Source: Anaerolineaceae bacterium 46_22 (lineage in GTDB: Bacteria > Chloroflexota > Anaerolineae > Anaerolineales > Anaerolineaceae). Taken from it: DNA of 16,628 nt. This document shows positions 7,303-15,157 of this stretch, one piece after another. The translations under genes and the position numbers were made by a program. Below the pieces are notes generated by a model. That model was not told the origin of the DNA. It saw nothing but the letters and a program-made list of their open reading frames with translations, and did no database searches. Location: positions 1 through 16,628 of the forward strand of contig LGHA01000011.1 of the NCBI GenBank assembly GCA_001508595.1. The letters are read 5' to 3'. Each line of letters opens with the position of its first letter. The stretch's first letter is position 1.

Positions 7303-8415
7303 ATGAAACAATTACGAAATATCTGGCAAAATTTTGATTTCTGGCTGTTCAGTGCAGTTCTGATCCTATCAATTTTGGGAATAGCATTGATCCGCAGCTC
7401 AATTGCTGGCAACCTGGAGCTCGTTGACCATCCACAACGTCAAACGACTTTCCTCGCCATCAGCCTTGTTGTGCTGTTTGTTGTTGCTGCTGTTGATTAC
7501 AAATACTGGATGACTCTGATACAGCCCATGTACCTGGTGACTATGGTGTTCTTGTTGTTTGTGTTCACTGCTGAAGCCAGGTTTGGAGCGGTGCGCTGGT
7601 TGGAAGTGGGACAAATTTTGATCCAGCCGGCAGAATTGGCAAAAATCGTTATTATATTGACCTTGGCAAATTTTTTCGCTAAACAGGATAATCGCATTCT
7701 TAAATTCTCAACGATTTTAAGAAGCGCTTTACTTGTTGGCGGTTTATTGATTTGGATTTTCCTTCAACCAAATTTGAGCACAACGATTGTGCTTTTGGTG
7801 ATTTGGGCTGCCTTTTTGTGGATTACTGGGATCAGAATTCGATATATTTTAATCGCGATTGGGCTGGTTTTATTTGTTTTGGTGATTGGCGCTCTTACAG
7901 GATTTTCTTTCTTAGAAGATTATCAAAAATTACGCATAACAAATTTCTTGTTCCCGGACCCAAACGCTCGCTATGGTGAAACTTATAACGTGGACCAGGC
8001 ATTAATTACCATTGGCACGGGTGGTTTGTTTGGACAGGGTTACAACCAGTCCACGCAGGTTCAATTAAGATTTTTGAAAGTTAGGCACACGGATTTCATT
8101 TTCAGTGTGCTTGCTGCCGAATTTGGGTTTGTGGGGACGGTGCTGGTCCTGCTCTTACTGGTTGTGGTGATAGTTCGCTGTTTTAGAATAGCTCAAAATG
8201 CAACGGACACCTTTGGGACATTAATTGCTTATGGATTTGGAGTATTGATATTTTTCCAATCGATTGTCAATATTGGTGTGAATATGAATGTTTTGCCTGT
8301 GACAGGCTTAACCTTACCCTTTGTAAGTTATGGGGGCAGTTCTTTGCTTTCTTTGATGCTGGGTATCGGTTTGGTCGAAAGCGTTGCTATGCGTTCGGAA
8401 AAACGAACAGAATAA
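7303..8415 (+). CDS. rodA: Rod shape-determining protein RodA (SEDS glycosyltransferase)
   Basis: RodA polymerises lipid II into glycan strands for lateral wall growth, paired with PBP2. This 370-residue polytopic protein shows the SEDS hallmarks: GAVRWLEVG and IQPAELAK at about 95-114, TIGTGGLFGQG at 236-246, RHTDFIFSVLAAEFGF at 261-276, and the C-terminal LPFVSYGGSSLL. D264 matches the aspartate known to be essential in SEDS proteins. Length is normal for RodA. The preceding PBP2 gene favours RodA over FtsW. No clear Shine-Dalgarno precedes the ATG; with an 11-nt gap, reinitiation by ribosomes ending PBP2 is likely. It is the last gene of the operon and converges on the stress protein gene 23 bp away. 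Confidence 0.95.
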   Translation: MKQLRNIWQNFDFWLFSAVLILSILGIALIRSSIAGNLELVDHPQRQTTFLAISLVVLFVVAAVDYKYWMTLIQPMYLVTMVFLLFVFTAEARFGAVRWLEVGQILIQPAELAKIVIILTLANFFAKQDNRILKFSTILRSALLVGGLLIWIFLQPNLSTTIVLLVIWAAFLWITGIRIRYILIAIGLVLFVLVIGALTGFSFLEDYQKLRITNFLFPDPNARYGETYNVDQALITIGTGGLFGQGYNQSTQVQLRFLKVRHTDFIFSVLAAEFGFVGTVLVLLLLVVVIVRCFRIAQNATDTFGTLIAYGFGVLIFFQSIVNIGVNMNVLPVTGLTLPFVSYGGSSLLSLMLGIGLVESVAMRSEKRTE

Positions 8416-8438
8416 ATTATTTCCCACCTTGCCCGAAC

Positions 8439-9299
8439 TCAATCACACGCCTGTTGTTGTATTAATAAAATCGGCAATGAGATGCTTCTCAAGCACTTTT
8501 CAATTAACGATTGATTCATGTCCTCGATTATGTGCGGCATGATAAACAAACCGATTTTGAGATGGAAAATTTTATCTAAGAACCGATCAAAAGACTCTGT
8601 TTTATATGCTTGAAAGGCGATATTAATTTGTTTTTCCACTGCCCATGATCTGATTTTCTTTTGAGCACTTCTGTATTCTTCCACAGAATCCTCATTGAGT
8701 AGAATGTTTAGATTTTCGCCTGTGTTCAAAAGATCTCTTCCAGTTTCAAGGATGACCCAGCCTACTGGCGAGTCATCAAACAAAACAAAAATTGGGTGCC
8801 CCAATTGGTCATTCTCTTCAACAAGTAATAACGGCTTTTTCACTTGTTTAATGACCAACCTCGCAGTTGAGCCTAACCGGGGTTTTCCAAGGGGATTTGT
8901 TCCACTCTTGCCGATAACCAGCAGATCACATTTTTCTGCTTCCTGGTCAATGATTTGGAAAATATTACCATGTAATATCTCAAATTCACCGTGCAGACCC
9001 GTTTGGTTGGTGAATTTGTGAAAGGTTTGTGTGATCCAGCGTGATTGCACAACCATGCCTCGAGTGATCCCATCTGAAGAAATTTCACGTGTGATTGCCG
9101 TGTATTCACCAACCTCCCTTAAAAATGGTATATTTGCAAGGTTCAATAATTTACTGTCATGGATAAACACACCTTTTAAGGATGCGTTGTAATGATGCGC
9201 CATTTCAACCGCAGCTTTTAATGCAAAAAAGCTATGGCTCGAGCTGTCTAGTGCGACAAGGATTCTTTCTACGCGAATAGGTTGAATTTCATCAGTCAC
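8439..9299 (-). CDS. Tandem-domain universal stress protein (UspA family)
   Basis: The protein has two UspA-like halves. The first begins with the typical strand RILVALDSSSHS and has the ATP-binding pattern G130-x2-G133-x9-G143-S144 (GKSG, then LGSTA). The second half (from about FVLFDDSPVGW) lacks this glycine pattern and is probably a non-binding domain. Usp proteins are cytoplasmic, often nucleotide-binding, and help survival under stress. I chose GTG at 9299: it follows AGG with 8-nt spacing and overlaps the stop of the upstream protease gene by 8 bp. An in-frame TTG at 9323 (294 aa) and a GTG at 9308 are alternatives. The overlap implies an operon with the Lon-like protease. Confidence 0.85.
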   Translation of the reverse strand: MTDEIQPIRVERILVALDSSSHSFFALKAAVEMAHHYNASLKGVFIHDSKLLNLANIPFLREVGEYTAITREISSDGITRGMVVQSRWITQTFHKFTNQTGLHGEFEILHGNIFQIIDQEAEKCDLLVIGKSGTNPLGKPRLGSTARLVIKQVKKPLLLVEENDQLGHPIFVLFDDSPVGWVILETGRDLLNTGENLNILLNEDSVEEYRSAQKKIRSWAVEKQINIAFQAYKTESFDRFLDKIFHLKIGLFIMPHIIEDMNQSLIEKCLRSISLPILLIQQQACD

Positions 9300-11715
9300 T
9301 ATTTTCACCTTTGTCTTTTCCAAATTGCGTTAACCTTGCTGCCATGCCTTCAAGTCGGTCTTTTACGAGGGCATTGATTGTACCTTCAGGATAATTGCCT
9401 CTTTCATCTTTGCTGCCTGCTGGTAAGCCTGTGAGAATTTCGATACCTTCATCAACATGTTCAACAGGGTAAATGTGAAATTTTCCTTCTTCAACGGCAT
9501 CGATGACATCCTGCCTTAACATCAGGTGTTTGACATTGGCTTTTGGAATGATAACTCCCTGGTCTCCTGTCAGTCCCCGTTTTGAACAGATATCGAAAAA
9601 TCCTTCGATCTTTTCATTGACTCCGCCAATTGCCTGAACCTGTCCAAATTGATTGACAGATCCAGTGACCGCAAGACTTTGTTTTATGGGCACCTCGGCA
9701 ATACTGCTCATAAGGGCATACAGCTCAGTTGATGAAGCACTGTCACCATCAACACCACCATAGGATTGTTCGAAAACCAGGCTTGCAGACAGACTCAGGG
9801 GTGTTTCCTGGGCATAGCGACCTCTGAGAAAGCCAGCTAAAATTAATACACCTTTTGAGTGGATGGGGCCGCCCATTTCAACTTCCCGTTCAATGTCGAT
9901 GACTTGTCCTTTTCCAAGACTGACCTGGGAAGTTATCCGTGTTGGCTTACCGAACATGAAGGAACCTAATGCATAAACTGAGAGACCATTGATTTGTCCG
10001 ATCGCTTCTCCTTCCGTGCTGATCAAATTGATATCCCGAAGGATAGATTCCTGAATTTTTTCTCTAAGCCGATCAGCCCTTTTTAATTGGGAGTCAATTG
10101 CTTTTTGCACGTCATTATCTGTAACCTGAGGGTGTTCGTTTTTCTTTGCCCAGTAATCAGACTCAACAATGAGTTCATGTAAATCCTGAAGTTTTGTTTT
10201 CAAGCGTTCTGTATCGTTTGCCAGGCGCGCGCTCTGCTCGATCAACCTGGCAACAGCCGTATTATTGAAGGGCTTAGTGCTTTCTTTTTCAATAATTGAT
10301 GCAATTAGTTTCGCATAGAGATCTTGATTTTCCCGGTTCCATTCTATTTCTGTTTCAAAATCCGCTTCAACCTTGAATAAATCAGAAAATTCCGGGTCGT
10401 GTTGCAGCAAAAAGTAATAAAGAAGTCGATCACCAACCAGGGCAATTTTCAAATTTATTGGAATGGGTTCCGGTCTGAGTGAAACCGTTGAAATCAGGCT
10501 GAGCGCCTGCTCAATCGATTCAATCTCAATCTCTTTAGATTGCAGTGCCCGTTTCAGGCCATCCCAGGAATAAGGTTGAGATAATAATTTACGGGCATCA
10601 AGAACCAAATAACCGCCGTTTGCTTTGTGCATTGCCCCAGGTTTTATCATCCTGAAATCCGTTCTCAGGGTCCCCATTTGTGCATAATGTTCAACTCTGC
10701 CGATTAGATTGGCATAAGTGGGGTTGTTTTCAAAAACAACCGGCGCGCCTTGCAAATCCTTATTATCAACAATGACATTAACTTGGAATTGATCCATTAA
10801 TGATGTCTGTCCACTGCCATGCTGTGAAACTGCTTCAAGAAAACTGCTTGGTTCGCCATCGGTTCTTGATAAAAAAGCATCTGCATTTTCTACAACCTGG
10901 TCCTGGGTTTGTTCAACATGCTCTACAATTTCAATATGTTCTTTATATTTTTCAATGATTTCATTTATCAATCCGCCAATGGCAAAATTTGCCATTTCTT
11001 TATTTAAGTCTCTTATCTCTTCCTGGGCTTCTCGCTGCCAAATTGGCACCTGTTGAAGAATCTTTTGAAGCTGTTCCTGCAAGCCTTCAATATTTTGTTG
11101 GATTTCTTCCCGGTCATCATCACTTAATTTGTTGACCTCATCTGCCGTCAAAACGCCTTCCGCATCCTTCGGGGCGAAGGCGATACCTGATGGCGTTTTG
11201 ATCATGGCGAGGTCATTTTTATTTGCGTTTTCCTGTAATTGTGTAAATAATTCTGATTGTTTTTCCTTGAAGGACTCAAATACTGTCTGCCTGCGATTTT
11301 GATACTCTTCACTTTCAAAAGCAGCAGATAAGGCTGTTTGCATTTCATCAATCAGATTATTGATATCTTGTTGATACTGTGACCCCAATCCCGGAGGTAG
11401 TTCGATGGCTTCAGGTTTGTCCGCATTTTCAAAATTGTTGACATAAATCCAATCAGAAGGGGTGGGGTCTGTTTTTGCCTTTTCTTTGAAAAAATTCTGG
11501 ACGATTTCGCGTTTCCCCATGCCAGATGGCCCCAAAACGAATATGTTGTACCCTGGATAGGCGATGTTCATACCGAAATCAATAGCTTCTGAAGCACGCG
11601 CCTGGCCAAAAATGCTCACAGTCTCTTTAATTTCATCGGTGGATTCGAAGCCAAGCTGATCAGGATCACATTTTTGAAATAGTTCTCTGGATTTCAACTC
11701 GTTGAACGCGGCCAT
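9292..11715 (-). CDS. Lon-like ATP-dependent protease (AAA_32 / S16 family)
   Basis: An 807-residue protein combining an AAA_32-type ATPase part with a C-terminal Lon (S16) proteolytic domain; it lacks the N-terminal LON domain of classical Lon. Visible features are FGQARASEAIDFG near 36-48, Walker A at 62-69 (GPSGMGKR), a long charged predicted coiled coil at about 190-280, the Walker B-like ANGGYLVLDA at 365-374, and the catalytic Ser-Lys dyad S659 (GDSASS) and K702 (VNEK). The 43-residue dyad spacing equals that recalled for E. coli Lon (S679-K722). It should degrade selected cytoplasmic proteins; substrates are unknown. The ATG follows a good AGGAG. The gene runs into the stress protein gene and is divergent from a tRNA. 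Confidence 0.93.
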   Translation of the reverse strand: MAAFNELKSRELFQKCDPDQLGFESTDEIKETVSIFGQARASEAIDFGMNIAYPGYNIFVLGPSGMGKREIVQNFFKEKAKTDPTPSDWIYVNNFENADKPEAIELPPGLGSQYQQDINNLIDEMQTALSAAFESEEYQNRRQTVFESFKEKQSELFTQLQENANKNDLAMIKTPSGIAFAPKDAEGVLTADEVNKLSDDDREEIQQNIEGLQEQLQKILQQVPIWQREAQEEIRDLNKEMANFAIGGLINEIIEKYKEHIEIVEHVEQTQDQVVENADAFLSRTDGEPSSFLEAVSQHGSGQTSLMDQFQVNVIVDNKDLQGAPVVFENNPTYANLIGRVEHYAQMGTLRTDFRMIKPGAMHKANGGYLVLDARKLLSQPYSWDGLKRALQSKEIEIESIEQALSLISTVSLRPEPIPINLKIALVGDRLLYYFLLQHDPEFSDLFKVEADFETEIEWNRENQDLYAKLIASIIEKESTKPFNNTAVARLIEQSARLANDTERLKTKLQDLHELIVESDYWAKKNEHPQVTDNDVQKAIDSQLKRADRLREKIQESILRDINLISTEGEAIGQINGLSVYALGSFMFGKPTRITSQVSLGKGQVIDIEREVEMGGPIHSKGVLILAGFLRGRYAQETPLSLSASLVFEQSYGGVDGDSASSTELYALMSSIAEVPIKQSLAVTGSVNQFGQVQAIGGVNEKIEGFFDICSKRGLTGDQGVIIPKANVKHLMLRQDVIDAVEEGKFHIYPVEHVDEGIEILTGLPAGSKDERGNYPEGTINALVKDRLEGMAARLTQFGKDKGENSD

Positions 11716-11744
11716 AAATTCTCTCCTTTTTTCTCTTTATCTGA

Positions 11745-11773
11745 ATTTTACCTTGTTGCACTTCAAATTTACA
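11745..11773 (-). promoter_or_regulatory. Weak candidate promoter of the lon-like gene
   Basis: On the minus strand a TAAAAT hexamer (11745-11750) has a poor -35 match, TGTAAA (11768-11773), 17 bp upstream. It is the best sigma-70-type pair I found between the gene and the divergent tRNA. Confidence 0.3.
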
Positions 11774-11790
11774 CTTTTATGCGATTTGAG
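11773..11790 (+). repeat. Direct repeat copy 1 (lon-like gene side)
   Basis: ACTTTTATGCGATTTGAG shares a perfect 11-base start, ACTTTTATGCG, and a following ATTTG with a second copy 65 bp downstream. This copy abuts the weak -35 proposed for the lon-like gene. Confidence 0.55.
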
Positions 11791-11832
11791 GGTTGCTGCT
11801 AAGAATGACTGAAGAAAATTAGTGATTTCCTC

Positions 11833-11861
11833 TTGATACTTTTATGCGGATTTGGTAAAAT
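11833..11861 (+). promoter_or_regulatory. Promoter of tRNA-Gln
   Basis: TTGATA (11833-11838) and TAAAAT (11856-11861) are separated by exactly 17 bp, and the -10 is extended by TGG. Transcription would start near 11868, about 12 nt before the tRNA. Confidence 0.75.
11838..11855 (+). repeat. Direct repeat copy 2 (inside the tRNA promoter spacer)
   Basis: ACTTTTATGCGGATTTGG matches copy 1 at 11773-11790 apart from one inserted G and one substitution. It occupies almost the whole spacer between the -35 and -10 of the tRNA promoter. Confidence 0.55.
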
Positions 11862-11879
11862 ATAGCCCAATTAAGTTAT

Positions 11880-11950
11880 TGGGGGTTCGTCTAACGGCAG
11901 GACAGCAGACTCTGAATCTGTATATGGAGGTTCGAATCCTTCACCCCCAG
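11880..11950 (+). tRNA. tRNA-Gln (anticodon CTG)
   Basis: The 71-nt sequence folds as a complete cloverleaf. The acceptor stem TGGGGGT pairs with ACCCCCA (11943-11949) with discriminator G11950. The D arm is 11889-11903 with GG in the loop. The anticodon stem GCAGA/TCTGT closes loop CTCTGAA with anticodon CTG at 11912-11914. A 4-nt variable loop follows, then a T arm with TTCGAAT. CUG reads the glutamine codon CAG. The 3' CCA is not encoded (CTA follows), so it must be added by CCA-adding enzyme. A promoter lies upstream and an intrinsic terminator 6 nt downstream, so it is probably a monocistronic unit. Confidence 0.95.
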
Positions 11951-11955
11951 CTAAG

Positions 11956-11978
11956 AAGCCCAGTCAATGGGCTTTTTT
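11956..11978 (+). terminator. Intrinsic terminator of tRNA-Gln
   Basis: AAGCCCA (11956-11962) and TGGGCTT (11968-11974) form a 7-bp stem around a GTCAA loop, followed by a T run to 11978. It lies between the tRNA and the convergent methyltransferase gene. Confidence 0.85.
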
Positions 11979-11995
11979 GTTCATTATTTAAGCAA

Positions 11996-12760
11996 TTATT
12001 TTTCAGCCGTAATCATTGTCAGAACGATATCATTCTCAAATTCGAAATTTTCTCCACCCCTGGAGTTCAACTTGTCATTGATTTTATTGATGCCATCCTG
12101 ATATTCATTATCACTTAACATGGCTAATTGAGAGCATGCATTTTTCTTAAGGAAAGGGTCTTGAAGAACATTTCTCCCAATTTTTGGATCGTGGATCATT
12201 TCGACATCTTCAATATCTAAAATATAGAAGCCGATTTGTGCTAACCACTTTTCAAGCTGTGTTTGTGTTTGGTACCTCGTAATATCACGGTCAAAGGTGC
12301 CTTCAAAAAAATTGTAGATGTACCATTTGTTCCGATTGACTGTCGGATCCATTCCGACGATTGAGAGCTTGCCATTTACGGTCAATACCCGGTGCGCTTC
12401 TTTAAGAAAGGCAATTATTTTGGAAAAGTGGTGTAAAGCATTGACAACAAAAATAAAATCGAAGGCATTGTCTGAGAAAGGTAAATGTTCTGCCATGCCC
12501 TGGGTGAGGTAAATGCCATTGGGATGCTGCGATTTTTTGAGCATGTGGAAAGAGGAATCAATCCCGAAGAATGAAATCTCTTGAATTGTTCTCAGGGCTT
12601 TTAGCCAATGGCTTGTACCGCAGCCAACCTCCAGAACCTTATGATGTTGTTCTTCGCTTAGAATGCGTCTGAGTGCCTTGAGCGTGCCTGGATACATGTT
12701 ACCAATGTAACGCTGGTTATAAGTGCTGGCAATTTCATCGTAACTAGTGCATTTTTTCAT
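11996..12760 (-). CDS. SAM-dependent class I methyltransferase (Methyltransf_11 type)
   Basis: This 254-residue cytoplasmic protein has the start typical of small-molecule methyltransferases (YDEIASTYNQRY, 7-18). SAM motif I is at 42-49 (VLEVGCGT). An acidic residue, D68 (FFGIDSS), probably contacts the ribose of SAM. The QGMAEHLPF segment (87-95) and FVVNALHHF (104-112) match the UbiE/Methyltransf_11 fold. The C-terminal third has no motif that identifies a substrate, so quinone, lipid, arsenite and other targets all remain possible. The ATG at 12760 has only a poor Shine-Dalgarno sequence. It is divergent from the spermidine-synthase-like gene and convergent with the tRNA, so it appears to be a single-gene unit. 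Confidence 0.85.
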   Translation of the reverse strand: MKKCTSYDEIASTYNQRYIGNMYPGTLKALRRILSEEQHHKVLEVGCGTSHWLKALRTIQEISFFGIDSSFHMLKKSQHPNGIYLTQGMAEHLPFSDNAFDFIFVVNALHHFSKIIAFLKEAHRVLTVNGKLSIVGMDPTVNRNKWYIYNFFEGTFDRDITRYQTQTQLEKWLAQIGFYILDIEDVEMIHDPKIGRNVLQDPFLKKNACSQLAMLSDNEYQDGINKINDKLNSRGGENFEFENDIVLTMITAEK

Positions 12761-12781
12761 TTTTCAGAATAACTGATTGGT

Positions 12782-12809
12782 TTGAGGTATAACTATTGTC
12801 AATTATAAT
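12782..12809 (+). promoter_or_regulatory. Candidate promoter of the spermidine-synthase-like/Lit-like pair
   Basis: TTGAGG (12782-12787) and a perfect TATAAT (12804-12809) are 16 bp apart. The -10 sits within the palindrome AATTATAATT. The 84-bp gap also contains two TTGACA motifs on the minus strand for the divergent methyltransferase, but neither has a good -10 at proper spacing. Confidence 0.45.
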
Positions 12810-12844
12810 TTCTGTTTAGATCTTTTTGAGAACTGTCAAATTAT

Positions 12845-14398
12845 ATGAAAAAATATTATCTATTTATTACCGTGTTCTTTTCAGGGATGACTGCCTTAGC
12901 TGTGGAGATGTCGGCATCCCGATTGATTGGCAATGTTTACGGCAGCAGTAATCTGGTTTGGGCAAGTGTCATTGGATTGATATTGATTTATCTTTCCGTT
13001 GGCTACTGGGCGGGTGGAAAACTGGCGGATAAATATCCGAATTTCCATTTCTTTTATAGATTACTGATGTGGGCAAGCCTTGCCATCGCGCTGGTTCCCA
13101 TGGCTTCTCGACCAATTTTACGACTGACGGCGAATGCCTTTGACCGCTATCAGGTGGCAATTCTTGTTGGATCCTTTGTAACGATATTAATCCTCTTTAT
13201 CGTTCCTGTGATATTGCTTGGCATGGTTTCACCTTTTGCATTAAAACTTACTTTGCGAGATAAAGATGAAGTCGGAAAGACAGCTGGCTTACTATCAGCT
13301 ATTTCAACCCTTGGCTCTTTTATCGGCACTTTCCTTCCTGTTTTAATTTTGGTGCCACTAATTGGCACATATCGCACCTTTCTATTTTTTAGCAGCTTAT
13401 TAATGGCGATATCGACGATTGGGCTGTTTATCTATGTAGGGTTTAAACAATGGCTCAGGTTTAGCTGGATGCCTGTTCTTTTAGTAATTTTGTGGATTTT
13501 CGGTGTGAGGGGGGCGGATAAGGCGACTGAAAATTTGGTATATGAGACGGAGTCTTCTTATAATTATATCCAGGTGATTGAATCGGATGGATTTCGCTAT
13601 TTGCGCTTGAATGATGGGCAGGGCATGCATTCCGTTTATCATCCAACCCAATTGAATTATTATGGGCCCTGGTCACAAGTACTTGCTGCGCCTTATTTTA
13701 ATGCCTATCCGCACTCACCAGAATCGGTTAAACGTATTGCCATTGTTGGATTGGCTGCTGGTACCACAGCCAGACAAGCCAATGCTGTCTATGACAACAT
13801 CGAAATTGATGGATATGAAATTGACCCCAAGATTGTAGAAGTAGGAGAGCAGTATTTTGAAATGGGGCAGCCTAATCTAAACATCTTTGTTCAGGACGGT
13901 CGCTGGGGGCTGGCACATTCTCCACACAGCTATGACATTATCAGTGTTGATGCCTATCGACCGCCGTATATCCCCTGGCATATGACCACAATCGAATTTT
14001 TCGAGATTGTACATCAGCATTTAACGGATGACGGTGTAATGGTAATCAATATTGGTAGAAGTCCCTTAGATAGGACACTGGTTAATGACCTCGGCACAAC
14101 AGTTGAACAGGTTTTTGCCAGCACCTTTATTATGGATATCCCCGAATCATTCAATACCATGCTATTTGCGACAAAACAGCCTGGAAGTTGGGACAATTTT
14201 ATCCAGAATTATGCGATATTGGCAGAGACCTCAACCCCATCCTTGTTAATTGACGCGATGACAATGACTTACGTGAATAAAATGCAGCCAATTGAATACA
14301 CACAGGTTTACACTGATGATCGTGCACCAATTGAGTGGTTAACAAATAAGATTGTTGTTGATTTTGTCCTATCTGGTGGAGTGAAAGAATTGCAATGA
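12845..14398 (+). CDS. Membrane-fused spermidine-synthase-like protein
   Basis: The 517-residue protein joins an N-terminal membrane part (about 7 hydrophobic segments, residues 5-220, opening with the family-typical FFSGMTALAVEMSASRL) to a soluble domain shaped like spermidine synthase. The latter has YNYIQVIE at 239-246, the nucleotide-binding loop IAIVGLAAGTTAR (298-310), the acidic GYEID at 323-327, QDGR (350-353), and D369 in SVDAYRPPY at the position of the aminopropyltransferase catalytic Asp. It ends with the conserved DDRAPIEWL. Because the polyamine-binding surroundings of D369 are not the usual ones, true spermidine synthesis is doubtful; a SAM- or dcSAM-like ligand is likely but the reaction is unknown. 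The TGA overlaps the next ATG (ATGA), implying joint function with the DUF1461 protein. Confidence 0.88.
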   Translation: MKKYYLFITVFFSGMTALAVEMSASRLIGNVYGSSNLVWASVIGLILIYLSVGYWAGGKLADKYPNFHFFYRLLMWASLAIALVPMASRPILRLTANAFDRYQVAILVGSFVTILILFIVPVILLGMVSPFALKLTLRDKDEVGKTAGLLSAISTLGSFIGTFLPVLILVPLIGTYRTFLFFSSLLMAISTIGLFIYVGFKQWLRFSWMPVLLVILWIFGVRGADKATENLVYETESSYNYIQVIESDGFRYLRLNDGQGMHSVYHPTQLNYYGPWSQVLAAPYFNAYPHSPESVKRIAIVGLAAGTTARQANAVYDNIEIDGYEIDPKIVEVGEQYFEMGQPNLNIFVQDGRWGLAHSPHSYDIISVDAYRPPYIPWHMTTIEFFEIVHQHLTDDGVMVINIGRSPLDRTLVNDLGTTVEQVFASTFIMDIPESFNTMLFATKQPGSWDNFIQNYAILAETSTPSLLIDAMTMTYVNKMQPIEYTQVYTDDRAPIEWLTNKIVVDFVLSGGVKELQ

Positions 14399-15078
14399 AT
14401 GATCAAGCCTGGTATTTGAAAACCTCCCAATGGTTGATTTCGGTATTAACACCATTTGTGATCCTGATGATTTCTGTCAGGATATTAATTACGCCGCTTT
14501 TTGCCAAAATAGAATACAAGCTTCCGGGTTTCCCTGAAGATCCTTATGGATTTACAATGCAGGATCGCTTGCGATGGTCTGAACCCTCGATACGTTATCT
14601 GGTCAATAATGAAGATATAGATTACCTGGAAGTGCTTGCATTTAATGATGGTGAACCGATTTTCAATGACAGAGAGTTAAGTCATATGGTGGATGTTAAG
14701 GGGGTTGTCACAGGCATGCGAGTAGCTTTGGCGATATTTTTTATTTTTTTAGTTATTTGTGTCTGGGTCTTGTTAAAAAAAGGGCGCAGGGATTTTATAA
14801 TTTCAGCTTTTTACATGGGTGGGTGGGGGCTTATTGGCTTGATTGCTGCAATTTTGCTGCTGGTTGCGATCAGTTTCAATCAATTGTTCACATGGTTCCA
14901 TCAAATCTTTTTTTCGGATGGGACATGGCAGTTTTACACATCTGACACCTTAATACGATTGTTCCCAATGCGTTTTTGGCGAGATGCATTTATCTTTGTT
15001 GGCGTGTTAAGTTTGATCATTGCTGGCGTGGTAATTATCACAACCAGGAAGCATTTTAACTTCAAAGTGAAAGAATAA
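14395..15078 (+). CDS. DUF1461 (TIGR01906) membrane protein, Lit-like lipoprotein transacylase candidate
   Basis: A 227-residue protein with about four transmembrane segments (residues 12-34, 106-127, 140-162, 197-216). The large outside-type loop contains PGFPEDPYGFT and DRLRW, then ELSHMVDVK. A second conserved region reads FHQIFFSDGTW, then a segment ending LFPMRFW. These are DUF1461 features. The family includes Lit, the lipoprotein intramolecular transacylase that converts diacyl lipoproteins to the lyso form. H97 and H169 are 72 residues apart, equal to the spacing I recall for the two catalytic histidines of Lit (H85 and H157), which supports the same chemistry; this needs alignment. 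It is coupled to the preceding gene by a 4-bp overlap and followed by a strong terminator. Confidence 0.85.
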   Translation: MNDQAWYLKTSQWLISVLTPFVILMISVRILITPLFAKIEYKLPGFPEDPYGFTMQDRLRWSEPSIRYLVNNEDIDYLEVLAFNDGEPIFNDRELSHMVDVKGVVTGMRVALAIFFIFLVICVWVLLKKGRRDFIISAFYMGGWGLIGLIAAILLLVAISFNQLFTWFHQIFFSDGTWQFYTSDTLIRLFPMRFWRDAFIFVGVLSLIIAGVVIITTRKHFNFKVKE

Positions 15079-15101
15079 TTTATTTGAATTTCACTTAAAC
15101 T

Positions 15102-15131
15102 AAAAAGGCGATCCGAGCGGATCGCCTTTTT
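15102..15131. terminator. Bidirectional intrinsic terminator
   Basis: AAAAAGGCGATCC (15102-15114) and GGATCGCCTTTTT (15119-15131) are exact reverse complements around a GAGC loop. The A run on one side and T run on the other serve both the + strand DUF1461 unit and the - strand ABC gene, which converge here. Confidence 0.93.
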
Positions 15132-15157
15132 GTTATAAATTTTGTTAGTTCTGGATC

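Noticed and set aside
13700..14100. Annotating the soluble domain as true spermidine synthase (speE)
   Set aside because: The fold is alike, but the substrate-binding motif is altered and a membrane domain is fused, so the specific enzyme name is not supported.
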